Shown here: in pieces, positions 47,489-59,190 of the stretch
How the letters are laid out: every line of letters begins with the position of its first letter
Position numbering within the stretch: the stretch's first letter is position 1
Source of the DNA: Glycine soja
Taxonomy: Eukaryota; Streptophyta; Magnoliopsida; Fabales; Fabaceae
Direction of reading: 5' to 3'
DNA length: 64,000 bases
NCBI RefSeq assembly: GCF_004193775.1
Contig: NC_041016.1
Location: forward strand, 44,689,522-44,753,521
Made by a program: the position numbers and the translations under genes
Notes under the pieces: generated by a model
Told to the model about the DNA's origin: nothing
What the model saw: only the letters and a program-made list of their open reading frames with translations
Database searches by the model: none

Positions 47489-48662
47489 TGTTGGACAAGT
47501 GACCTCAATAACTTAAGAGGGGGGTAAATTAAGTTTCAAAATTTCCCACTAACAAACTTTTAATCTCCTTCTAAATGATAGGCTCAGAATACAAAAGAAG
47601 AAGCAACAATCAATTTAATAGTGTTCTTTAAACATGCAAGACAAAATTGATTGCAATAACATAAATGAGATAAGGGAAGAGAAAAATGCAAACTCGATTT
47701 ATACTAGTTCGACCACTTTTCAAGCTTACGTCCAGTCCTCAAGCAACCCACTTGAGATTTTCCACTATCTTTGTAAATCCTTTACAGACTTTGAACACAC
47801 CTTGGGATCCTTCACCCTTGTGTTCAAAGATTCTCCAAGAGACAACCCGTCTCCAACCCGTCTCTTGATTACAATTAACTTTCTGAGATGAACAAAAAGA
47901 TTTCTCTCCTTTAGAGTGGAGATACAAATTGAAGTTCCTAGAGGAATTTCTCTCTTTTAGAGATGACAATACAATTTGAAGTTCCTAGATGAATTCTCAA
48001 TAGATTTGCAAGTGTTTGCCCAAGAGTTGTTGATAGAACATTTGACAATTAAGTTCTCTTAGAATATCTCTCTCTTATTTTTCGAAGTCAGACACACATA
48101 TATATAGTCCATTCGTGCCTTTTCAAAATGATTTGAAGAGATGTGTTTTTTCAAAAAGTTTTTTCTGAAATTCTTTACTGGTAATCGATTACAGGTTTCT
48201 GGTAATCGAATACACAATTATATTTTGAAGGGTCATGTCTTTTTAAAGTGTTTTCTGAAGTGTCGTTGCTGGTAATCGATTACAAATATTTGATAATCGA
48301 TTACATGATTCAAAATTCAAATTCAAAACCCTTTTTTTAAAAGTTGTTTTTTCAAAATTGTCTTCTGGTAATCGATTACACTGCCTGGTAATCGATTACC
48401 AGAGCCTTGGAAGTTGGAAACAATGTGTTTTGAGGCAAAAGCTTGATCAACCAATGAGATTGTTTGAGGCTTTATCTTTTTTCTTGATCTTGTTTGCTTT
48501 GACCTTGAATTATTCTTAAAGCAATGTTTAACCTTTGAATGTTTGTTGAAGCAACCTTGTATTAATTTTAAAGCAATGCTTAACCTTTGAATGTTTGTTG
48601 AAACAACCTTGTTGTTTGATTCTACTCTGGCATTATCAAAACCCTGTATTCATACATTCACA
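47489..48662 (-). mobile_element. Solo LTR C (SIRE-like Copia, 1174 bp), TSD GTATC
   Basis: Bounded by GTATC at 47484-47488 and 48663-48667, with ends TGTTGGACAAG and CATACATTCACA. Read on the minus strand it starts TGTGAATGTATGAATACAGG, and its other end carries a run of C before the terminus, as LTR A does, so A and C are relatives in opposite orientation. It contains TAATCGATTAC words at 48180-48410. The helicase frame continues across it (GSPLAELI / RRTKQIIWDEAP). Confidence 0.88.
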
Positions 48663-48667
48663 GTATC

Positions 48668-49098
48668 AACTCAGCTAAAGGACTTCCTTGGGCTATGTTG
48701 CATGTAGAATCTTCATTGTTATTTATTGGAGTATGAAATCTAGAATGTGTTCTTCTACTACCTGGAATCAACAAAGCAACTATTATGCCAGATGTCACAG
48801 TTTCACCTTTAGATGTAATTGCTACAAAAATGGTCCTCCATAGAATTTTTTTAGTCCCTCCATATCCATTAAGAGAAAACAATCCATCTAAATTTGAAGA
48901 TACACTAAGCATTATTATGTTATATAACTTTCGTTGCTCTATAGTTATTTGTGACAACAACTGTTTGTATTCAACTTCAAGAAAATTCCTATCATAATTG
49001 AACTCGTCATAGATGAGACGATTCTCAGAGAAAGAGACAATGTCCAACCATATCTGGAACTGGCATGAGAGAAAATTTAGATAAACTTCTATTGTCAC
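48668..49098 (-). pseudogene. Helitron helicase, N-terminal (Walker A) part
   Basis: The minus-strand frame contains ENRLIYDEFNYDRNFLEVEY and QITIEQRKLYNIIMLSV, then LFSLNGYGGTKKILWRTIFV. The Walker A block is normally GYGGTGKTFLW; here the second Gly and the Thr have changed (GGTKKI), so ATP binding would be lost. SRFHTPINNNEDSTCNI and GSPLAELI follow before solo LTR C. Pif1-type helicase unwinds DNA during rolling-circle transposition. Confidence 0.88.
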
Positions 49099-49746
49099 TC
49101 TATAACAATTTTTCCATTTATGTGAGGGTGATATTTTGCAACTCTTCCTCTGAAAACTATAAATATATCATATCAATATAATATAATTGAAGCTATATAT
49201 TTAAAATATAATAAATAAAAATATATCTAGAAGTTACTTTGTATGAAAAGAAGTTATAATACATAACAAGCTTCCTTAAATGAAGGATAAATGACATTAT
49301 TAATAGTTTTTATTTAAAAATATGATCGAGGACTCTTTGAGTAATTAAGAAAAAGTAATACAACTCTCCACTGCATGGGGAGTAAATCAAAATCTTCCTA
49401 CATTGGTACCCTTTTTTCTAGGACATCATACATGTTCCTATTGCTTCCATACAAATGGAGATGAGAATTGAGCATATTAAAGATTTCTAGCTTCATAATA
49501 AATTTTATTTGCCTCCATCCATGCCAAAAACTTAGAGGTGTTCTTTTTTTATCTTTTGAAGAACATCTTCAATAGAAGCATTCTTACCATATACATCATA
49601 TTGTTCATTTGGTAAATGAAAGGATAATTATTCTACAGTAGGTTCTCTATTATGAATGTAAAAAAAATAAAAATTCTCCATGTTGCCTCATAGGATAACA
49701 TATACCTACAGTTACAATGCATTTTGATCTCATCAACGCATGTAGA

Positions 49747-51276
49747 TTATTGTGTATCTACACTTTCATAAAAGGTGGCAACTATTTGAACATTCTCTTT
49801 GTTCATATACTTGAAAAGATATTTGATAGACCGAGACTGGTTACACAATTTTAGATTTATATGGACATTGTACTTCAGAAGTAGATACCTATTATATGGG
49901 ATGACATATTTGTTGTTAATAACACAATCTTCTTTCTTAATGATTTGTCCAGTATCTCTCCTTCTATGCAATGAATATCTGTCTGCATCAAATGTTATAT
50001 TCTCAACAATTTTTCTTGGAAAGTACCATGTGCATTTCCCATTTTTCATGCAAGGAGATCTTCTATTTTGTGCCCCACATGGTCCATGAATCATTATTGA
50101 TGCTATAATCTTATACAATTCAATATCCATGTTTTGATTTGGGATTTCATCAAATATGATTTTGCCAATATGAGTAGGATGATGATATTTGTACCAAGGT
50201 TGCAAAAACACCAAAACGTGTGCATGTGAAAATCCACATTTCTGAAACTCAATTGTATAAATTATTGTAACAAATAAGTATGAAAGTATTAGTATAATAT
50301 ATAATATATAAAGATAACAATGAAAGTGCTATAATTCAATATGCTATAAATTGGATACAAAATCAAGTTTATATATACATGCTTTAATCTTTCCAAATAC
50401 ATTTTCCTACTTTATTTCTTATATCAATTGATCAAACTTTATCCCGAAAACTCTTCATATCAAGTCAAGTCTATCTATAGATTTCAAAGCATCTTTATCA
50501 AATACATTTTCCTACTTTATTTCTGATATCAATTGATCAAACTTTATCCCAAAAACTTTGCATATCAAGTCAAGTCTATCTTTAGATTTCAAAGCATCTT
50601 TATCAATAGCTTTACATAGTTCTTGCCATTTTAGGTTGCAAGTAAATGTGATGAATAAATTAAGATATCCGACCCAAGAACAAATTGCCATAACATTTTG
50701 ATAATTTTGAAACATATAAGGTGTCTCACCAATAAAAATTGATGGTACGACTATCCTTTTTCCAGTTGTTGATGGATTATTTTCCCTCTTAATATTGCTT
50801 TTGTCAGTCATTTGTACGTCTCATCTCTTAGTTTTTTTTTTCGTGAGTTTTGACATATTGTAACCTTGATGACTCAATCATAGATAAACAATCAACAAAA
50901 AATTGTTGGAACAAACGTCTAGATAGAAATAAAGAAGATTTCTCCATTACTCTATGTTGAATCTTATATGGAACAAATTTCCTCAATGAAACCTTTTTCC
51001 TTTTGTTTGAGGTTGGATCAAAATCATCATGTAATCATATGTATATTCAGGTTCTCCTCTAGAAAATATCAAAGGATATTGAAAAGGAAGATAAAATTTA
51101 CTTATAACTAATAGACACTTCAGAAGCCCCGAAGTTGTTTCAACAATTAGATCTCTTTCAGTAGTTGTGGAATCAAAGTCTCTAGGTATTATTCCAACAA
51201 CTTTAGAAATTATTGGAAGATTATGAATTTTTTGTTGTTGTCCCCATTTGCCTATAATTTTTACCTTTATATACAT
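49747..51276 (-). pseudogene. Helitron Rep (replication initiator) region
   Basis: Reading down from 51276, several frames give parts of the Helitron N-terminal and Rep region: RLFQQFFVDCLSMIESSRLQ (about 50930-50860), GKRIVVPSIFIGETPYMFQN then AICSWVGYLNLFITFTCNLK (50765-50625), and at 50214-49747 IHGPCGAQNRRSPCMKNGKC, YSLHRRRDTGQIIKKEDCVI and LCNQSRSIKYLFKYMNKENV. Rep nicks and joins the Helitron strand. Frames shift at about 51000 and 50510, and a 105-bp tandem duplication lies at 50394-50603. It is not intact. Confidence 0.85.
50394..50603 (-). repeat. 105-bp tandem duplication in the Helitron Rep region
   Basis: Copy 1 (50394-50498) and copy 2 (50499-50603) share CAAATACATTTTCCTACTTT, ATCAATTGATCAAACTTTAT and CATATCAAGTCAAGTCTATC with a handful of differences. 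The unit is 35 codons, so the duplication itself did not change the frame. Confidence 0.9.
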
Positions 51277-51494
51277 GACACATTTAGCGTGAACTCTATC
51301 ACAAGGACCTAACTATATAACTTCACATATGGATTGACTTCGTCAAACAAATTCTTTTATCTAAGTAATAATTGACTTTTTAAATGTAGAAGAATGCTTA
51401 TCCATCCCATAAACAAAGGACATATAAATTAATATAATCAATAACAAAGAACATTAATAAATAATAATATGCATTTTAAATTGAAATTTAAAAC

Positions 51495-51915
51495 TCACCC
51501 AAATATAGATAGACTATTTAAAATTTCATTATCCGTGTCATGTATATAAAGTTGGGCAAACTTTGGTTGTCTACAAGGGAGTGGAAGCAAACTTCCAATG
51601 TTGTGATAATTCTCACCATTCATGATAAACATAGGGGGTGTTCTTCCATCATTTTTTGAAACATCTATTTTTCCACCCATTTAAGTAAATGAAAACATCA
51701 TGTTGAATGATCTAATGTTTTTCATAAAGAATTTGCTTCTTTGGTTCCTTTAGAATATGTTAAGGAGGCTAAAAATTTTATTTTTATTTTTCCTTGCATG
51801 CAACACAAACTAAATTTTGAATTTTTAGTGCTCTATCTTTTTTGTAGCCTTTCCCCATGCCACATTCTAGCTTTACAAAATTCACATTTCCATATAGCAT
51901 CACCTATATCCCAAG
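51495..51915 (-). pseudogene. Helitron N-terminal region
   Basis: At 51680-51495 the minus strand reads GENYHNIGSLLPLPCRQPKF then AQLYIHDTDNEI. Above it, 51915-51735 gives IGDAIWKCEFCKARMWHGER followed by a stop, then KFSLCCMQGKIKI. These match the Cys-rich start of plant Helitron proteins (CxxC...MWxxER...FSxCCxxGKI). A TTTATTTTAG acceptor-like site precedes it at about 51930. Confidence 0.75.
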
Positions 51916-52882
51916 TAACTAAAATAAACTAAATAACTTAAATTCAATTATATAACAAAAATAATTTAAATATAGTATCAAAGTAATTTGAAAGGGTTAA
52001 AATAAATTACATGTATTTGCCTCATTGGTATCTTCATTCACTAATGTGATACTTTCATCAATTAATTTGTCTAATGAGTTATCTATAAATTATAAATTAC
52101 AATTAAATTATTTAGCATACTTGAAATAATGTATAATAATACACAATGAAAAATTATACTATTCTATACTTGTTTCAATAATTAAGTCTACATCATGTTC
52201 TTCTATTGAGGGGCCTTTGTAAACCCGACTTCTATTTCACCTTCTACACGTATTATATATAAAGATATGAATTATTTGATAATAGAAAAATTTAATGAAT
52301 TAAACTAAAATAATTATTGCAAATTACGTAGTCCATTTGGAATAGTTGAATATGTAACAATAACATCCTCACTCATTGGTTGGATTGTTGTTTCTGTCAC
52401 CATTTAAAACAAATGGCATATATATGGCCCAATTTAGATATTTTTTTCAGCTTCAAAATTATTTTGTATATATTTGTTATTTGTTATTGAAAGTCTGTGT
52501 ACCTTAATCAACATTCGTGTTACCAATAGGAACAACTTTCTTTTACCTTTGGCCATTGCTTCACTAACTTTTTGAATTTTTGATTGCCATAAAAAAAACA
52601 ATTATGAAATATGTAATAATTCCATAAAAAAATATGTGTTGAAATGTGATAATTTATTAATATACCTAACAATAGTGTGATATTTGTTGGAGACATTTGA
52701 TTGACAGATATACCCTTATCCCATATTTTCAAACTCCTAATTTTATTACCATTTATGGCAAACTTTCCGGGCAGTAATTTGTTATTAGCTCTCAAATTTG
52801 ACAACTCATCAACCGCAAGACAAAAAAAAATAGCTATAAATCATATTTCTATATGAAAATTTATAAAAAAGGTTAGGACATC

Positions 52883-52940
<58 letters not shown>
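52883..52940. repeat. (AT)n microsatellite
   Basis: About 28 AT units, interrupted once near 52893. Confidence 0.9.
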
Positions 52941-52943
<3 letters not shown>

Positions 52944-54117
52944 ATTAGTGATATCAGATGATGAAAAACTGCTATAGTCATTTACTTTGTAGTTTCTATT
53001 AACTGAACTTCCTCCAAATATAATAAAATGTTATAATAAGATACATACTCTATTGTTCAATTTTTGATAGAAAAATATAAGTACATAAATGACTTGTAAC
53101 AAGGGTAGCAAAAACGTTTGAAGATCCATTGGTTCCATTTGATAATAAAACGTTGGCAATGCCATTTTCATTGTGGTTACTTGAAACTAAGATATGACTA
53201 TTTTCTACAAATGTAATTCAAGGTTTGATATAGAAATAGATTTACAGATATTACATGTGAGAGGTGTAGTTGAAGTGTTAGCAGATTGTTTCACTTCCTT
53301 AGGCTTTATACTCTTGAATTTATATTATTCTATGCTGAAAACAATATATATCGAGTTATTTCGTTAATTTTAATGAGTGCTTAATTCGAAATGAACCATA
53401 TGAACACTATAAATTTTACTGACCTCTTTCGGGACTTCAACTTATGTATCAACACTGTCCTTAATTGGTGTAGATGATAAGATGTGATTGAACTTAATGA
53501 AGAATATCTTTTGAAATTGAATCCTGATTCTTCATCTCAAGCAAATGCAAGTTTCATTTAACCTATGTACTAGATACAGGGGGGAAAAGTTGCATCTATG
53601 ACTCTTCAATTGTCCCGACATTTAATTTGTAATAAATATAACTAACCCAAATATAAATCCCCTCCCAAAATTATTGAGTTTATTTCGAGATAGACAATAA
53701 AACCATAGTTATTGATCCCCTCCCAAAATTAACATCAATCAAAATTGAGTCAAACATTCAAAAATAAGATCTTAAGTGTGGTGGTATAAATTAGAAGAGT
53801 CACCAACGTTTAGTATAAATTTATCATCCATAATTAATAGTTAATCTAATATATTGATATCCAATCATATTATTAGACAGCCTAATTGTACAATAATTTA
53901 ATTGAATACAAATATTTAATTATAATTGTCCCGTAATAAAAACCATTAATGATGACTTATTTTAACATCTAATTTAATTGTAATTGGGACCGTAAATATA
54001 AATATTAATTATATTTAAAATTAATACATCTTTTGAATTTCCTGTATAAAATTTAATCATTTAAGATTTGTTTTTAACGTCTAAAAACGCTATTAAAGTT
54101 GGTGTATCATTTTAAAA

Positions 54118-54491
54118 TATATATATATATATATATTATATTATTTTTCATATGATTTTTAATGTTTTATAAAATAATTAAATATAAAACATATTCACTT
54201 TGTAAAAAGTATAAAATACATAAATTTATTTACATCACTGTCTAATTATATCATTTAATTTTATTACTTAAATGCATAAATAATTGAAATTGATATTGTC
54301 AAAATGTTTAAGACATATTTGATTCCCTCAATATTTCTATATCAGTAAATATTAAATGAACTTGTTATTGAGCTCTGTGATTAATTATCTTTGAAAATAA
54401 CTATCATTTATAGAATTCAAGAGCTAATTGGCATACCACAATAATTATAATTATCTTTTAAAACGGTGGAAAATGTTTCAATAAATGTTGT

Positions 54492-54563
<72 letters not shown>

Positions 54564-54860
54564 TTTCCATATGACTTTTAATGTTATATAAAATAATTAA
54601 ATAAAACATATTAACTTTGTAAAAAGTATAAAATAGTAGATTTATTTAAATTCTTATCTAATTATATTTTTTAATTTTATTGGTTAAATGCATAAATAAC
54701 TGAAATTGATATTTTTGATTTTTTTATACAAAAGGTTTAAGACCTCTTTGATTCCCTTAATATTTCTATATCAGTAATAATTTTGTGCACGATAATTTTT
54801 GCTCATTTTATGGCATTAAAAGATCTTGTTATTGAGCTCTTTGATTATATCGCAGTAATT
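54118..54860. repeat. Duplicated block headed by AT arrays
   Basis: Unit 1 (from 54118) and unit 2 (from 54494) both begin with an (AT)n array and go on through ATATGA(T/C)TTTTAATGTT, AACATATT-ACTTTGTAAAA, ATGCATAAATAA-TGAAATTG and ATTTCTATATCAGTAA to TTGTTATTGAGCTCT. The second array (54494-54559, about 33 AT units) is longer than the first (54118-54137). Confidence 0.85.
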
Positions 54861-55199
54861 ATAATTATTTCTTAAAATGATGGGAAATGAAAAATTTGGT
54901 AATTCTTATAAGACAATTTCAATATTTAGGCACTGATTAGATACTATTTTCAAATCATTTAGTTACTTTTACATTGAATAAGTTACAATTTAATAGAGAC
55001 ATTTTATAATTTAATTTTTTTCGTAACAATTTATCAAATCTTTTTCGTTTACTCAACTCACAATACTCCCCCAAATATATAAAAATAAAAACAAACTATT
55101 TCTTAATATCGAATCCAATTACATTTTATAATTAAAATCGCGTTTTATTATATATTTTTATTTAAAAATTATATACCTGAGAATGAAATCTTATTCAAA

Positions 55200-55677
55200 T
55201 AAATTACATATTATAATATGACATTGATTGTGATAATTGGCTAGAGAAATACCTTAATTTATAAGTGATTTCTCATCTATGCGTTTTTCTTAGGTTTGTT
55301 ACATAATGCTATAAAGATATCGGATAATTGGCTAATGCTATAAAAATATCGGATAATTGGCTAACAGCGTAACTGGTGGTTCTTCCTCAACCAGACCTCT
55401 TTATTCCTCAACAGAACCTTCGTAACTCTTCATATGGGAAGGAGAGAAATTATGTGTGATGGCTCGATATATTGGAGACCATAGCCTTCTTATAGCGTGT
55501 TAACCTAATAAGGTTCCCATTATTCCTTAATGGGACAACACTGATATATGCTCATTTAAGTTCATATCATTTGATCTAGTTGTCTAACGAGTTCACTTAA
55601 TTTGATCACATAAAATAAAATACATTAATGATAAATAGCTAATATATTTGTCATGATAGGAATAGAAAATCTCAACA
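55200..55677 (-). repeat. 3' LTR of the minus-strand Copia element
   Basis: Its inner end at 55677 is TGTTGAGATTTTC on the minus strand, directly after the purine tract. The outer end is blurred and may lie 50-100 bp further left. Confidence 0.65.
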
Positions 55678-56759
55678 ATCTCCCACTTGAGCTACATATT
55701 GTAATCAAAATCCTTAAGTGTGCATCTGTACGCTATTTACCTTTAGACTTCCACCTTAACAACCTAGTTCATCTCATGTATCAATAATGGAATCATTGCG
55801 GCTTTTATCCCTACAACAAATGTAACTAAACCCCAATGACCATCACATCAATAATGACATAGGTCAATATGGATCAGCAACAAGAAAATTACATACAATT
55901 TGATCTAAGTCATGCCTATTTCCAATTGGTCCAAACTTATTCTTTATAGAGATCAATCCAAACACAACATATATATTGCAAACAAAAGAAGCTCATAATG
56001 AAATGATAAACTTCAACTTTATTTTTGCAGAAAATACAAACAACAAAATGTTTGTAAACTATAAGATATAGAACATAAGCAAGACTCCCACTAAACTAAG
56101 TTACTATCAGGAATTACTCTCATATGAGCAGTGTGCTCATGAAAAAACTGTAAGTGTCAAACCTTTAGTAAGTGGACCAACTAGCATAAAATGAGTCCCT
56201 ATATGTTCTATACAAATCTGTATTTTCAGAATTCTTTATTTAACAACCAAATACTTTATGTCATCAAACTTTTACTTGATTGAATCCTTAATAAGACCGC
56301 TAAGATATTATCCCAATAAACACTCGATGGCTTCTTAACGTTAGCAATAACAGGCAAGTCGGTTACAATAATTTAGCAATCATAAATTATAGTATGATGT
56401 CTCATAGCAAAATATTAACTCCACCAGCATGGTTAAATGTGGATCCTTATGTGGAGTAATTGCTATTAAGACATTACATAAAACTCGAAGTCAGAATACC
56501 TAATGATTTCTAAATTTCTAGACTTTCAATATGAATACATGTAATTTTTTGTTCTCTTCAATTAGCACATTATGCATTTTACTACTTTCTAGTGTTGGAT
56601 ATCAAGATTACTCATATATCACCTTAAGACTCCCACTAAAAAAAATATTTTAGGACAATAAAAAATAAACTTAAGCATACATGATAAATTATAATGTAAC
56701 TACTTTGCAACAATAAATTGTATGATGCTAGTAGGATGTCATCAACATATAATACAAAA

Positions 56760-59190
56760 ATAATAAATATACTCCCACTGAACTTTTAGTATATGCAATC
56801 AACAACCAAATTTACCTCAACACCATAAGAAGTAATTTTGATGAATTTTGTAATACCATAGATGAGAGACTTGTTTTAAAGCATAAATAGATTTCTTTAG
56901 TTTGCATACCATAGACTTTAGATCATCTTAAACAAGGTTTTCTAGTTGCACTGTATAAATCTTTTTGTCAATGTTTCTATTTAGAAATGTAATCTTTGCA
57001 TCCATCTATGCAAAAAAATTATCAAAATGATCTACAATGTTGTTATAGTCTTAAGTAAGTCTTTCTAAGAAATCATAGAGAAAGTCTCTTTGTGATCAAT
57101 GTCTTCCTTCTTGTAAAACTTTTGGCGACAAGATAAACTTTATATATCTCAATATTACTCATTGAATCCCTTTCGACTATAGATATTTATCTACAACTTA
57201 TGAGATTCACACTTTCAAGCAATTTGATAATATCCTAAATGTCATGTTCAACCATCGGTTTTATTACGTCATTTATGATATCTGTTGAAAATAATTCAAG
57301 TCCCACATCGGCTAAAAGTAATCCCAAATTAGAATATATAAATGAGGAGCAACCCTCACCCCTTGAGCTAGCTTTTGGGGTTGAGTTAGACCTCTCACAT
57401 TATTCATTCTAAGATGGTATCAGAGCCAGTTCTGATCTTAGGACCATGCTTCCGCTAGTCCTCACTTTGTGGTGACAAACACCCACCATTTGTTGTTCAC
57501 GCCCCGAGCCCAGGAAGTGCTTGGCGTGAGGGGGTGCATTGGAAATAATCCAAGTACCACATCGGCTAAAAGTAATCCCAAATTAGAACATATAAATGAG
57601 GAGCATCCCTCACCCCTTGAGCTAGCTTTTGGGGTTGAGTTCTACTCAGTTAACGTAATGTCATATTCATGTTGTTAAAGAAATATGACATAATCATATC
57701 AAATTACAATTTTCCTTTCTCTAGTGGATATTCTTAATGACACTTCTTAAGACTATTGTGTTTGAACTTTAGGTGGTGCTTAAGAGAGAATCTCAGTGTT
57801 GTCTTATCTTTTAATATTGTTAGGAGTAACATCATTATTTAATTATCATATCCATTTCTTGAACAATGGTAAGTACAGAGACTCATCTATTGTCAATAAC
57901 AGTTTATTCTTTAAAGACAATACTCCTTATGTTTTCTTCCCCTTCAAACTCAATTTTCTCAAGGAGTCTTGCACGCCTCAAACATGATCGTAAAGTGGGA
58001 TTTTAAAACTTATACATACGAGAGCTTTAAATGTAACAAAATAATTGTAACTAATTATCTTTAAGTCCAGCTTACCTTCATGCAGCCTAGAAAGCATTGC
58101 TTCGGCTGGACATTCCCAAATGTACATATACCTAATGTTGGGATTTCCCTGGCTCACACCTATAGGATTCTTAGTGACTACTTTAATTGGTACCCTAAAA
58201 AGATATAAAGTGCATTCTTTAATGTCTTTTCCCAAAGCGACTTTGGCAGAGAAGAATCAAATTTCTTACCATATCAGTACAAGTCTGGTTCATCATTCTA
58301 CAACTTTGTTCATGGTAGGTTTGCCTAATATTATATGTTGTAGAACAATTTCACAATTATAGAAAAAAACACATGGGGGACTCCAAATGTTGCACCTTAT
58401 GTCATATCTACTATAGTATTTCCCACAGTTAAACTTGACAAACCTTAATTTTCTTTACTAGTTGAAGTTCAACTTTAGCTTTTAAAGACTAAATGTCTGA
58501 AGGCCAAAACTTCTCATAATTTAAATAAAGAGGAATCATCTATGAACATAATAAAATACATTTTCGAATTCAATGAATCCATAAGGAATAGAACACAAAT
58601 ATATGTATGTATTAGTTCTAGGACATCCTTAGTTCTTTCAGCACCTAAATTTCATTTTGTTTGTTTATTTTTCCTTTATATACTCAATGTCAACTATAAG
58701 GTCTAACCAATATAAAGGATCCAAAATTTCCTATAACACAAGCATCCAAATTCTCTATTAAGAGATATGACTTAAGCGCTTATGTTATAAAGTGACGAAA
58801 TTCTTATTTAATTTTAAGTTTTGTACCACCCAAAATTGTTTGTAATAGGAACACTGAATATTCATAAAAGAACTCACAACTTACAACATTTGAATCACGA
58901 GAGAGACTAACTTTATTATTTCTAATTGAACAAGAATATCTAAATTTGTTCAAATTAGAAATAAAATTTGGTTTAATAAACAACTCAATATATGTCTCAA
59001 CCAATCTCAAATAAAATTGAGTCTTTTAAAGCAGCATAAAAGTTTCCATAGCTTCAATTGCAATTTTATGTCATCGCCCGCACAGATAAATCTTTCAGTA
59101 TCACTTGGCGGATGACTCCATATGTAGCATTCTATAGACATGCTTATGTGAGTAGTAGAACCAAAATCTACCCACTAGTGTCCTTTGGTA
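56760..59190 (-). pseudogene. Copia protease, integrase and reverse transcriptase remnants
   Basis: At 59180-59040 the minus strand reads WVDFGSTTHISMSIE (protease DSGATTH, Ser to Phe) followed by PPSDTERFICAGD. At 58200-58040 NIRYMYIWECPAEAMLSRLH then EGKLDLKIISYNYFV matches the integrase C-terminus (HVWGCPAEARPY). At 57010-56800 DAKITFLNRNIDKKIYTVQL then KSMVCKLKKSIYALKQVSHL matches Copia reverse transcriptase (MDVKTAFLNG; YGLKQASR). Stops and indels lie between all blocks, and the TRIM at 57283-57642 interrupts the region. Confidence 0.75.
57283..57642 (+). mobile_element. TRIM element with truncated 3' LTR
   Basis: The 5' LTR (57283-57414, about 132 bp, TGTTGAAAATAATTCAAG) is followed by a perfect initiator-Met primer-binding site TGGTATCAGAGCC (57415-57427), about 107 bp of internal sequence and the purine tract GTGAGGGGGTG. 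A second LTR copy then runs from about 57535 (GGAAATAATCCAAGTACCAC, then ATCGGCTAAAAGTAATCCC) to GGGGTTGAGTT at about 57632, where similarity stops. It codes for nothing; the open frame crossing it is chance. Confidence 0.85.

Larger units (their letters stand above)
51930..55190. other. AT-rich region with AT arrays and a duplicated block
   Basis: No gene recognised. A short minus-strand frame at 52804-52640 (ANNKLLPGKFAINGNKIRSL) may be a worn exon of unknown type. Two long AT arrays and a partly duplicated 280-370-bp block are listed separately. Confidence 0.45.

Noticed and set aside
57469..57678. 69-codon frame over the TRIM
   Set aside because: It spans the internal region and part of an LTR of the TRIM, with no conserved protein.
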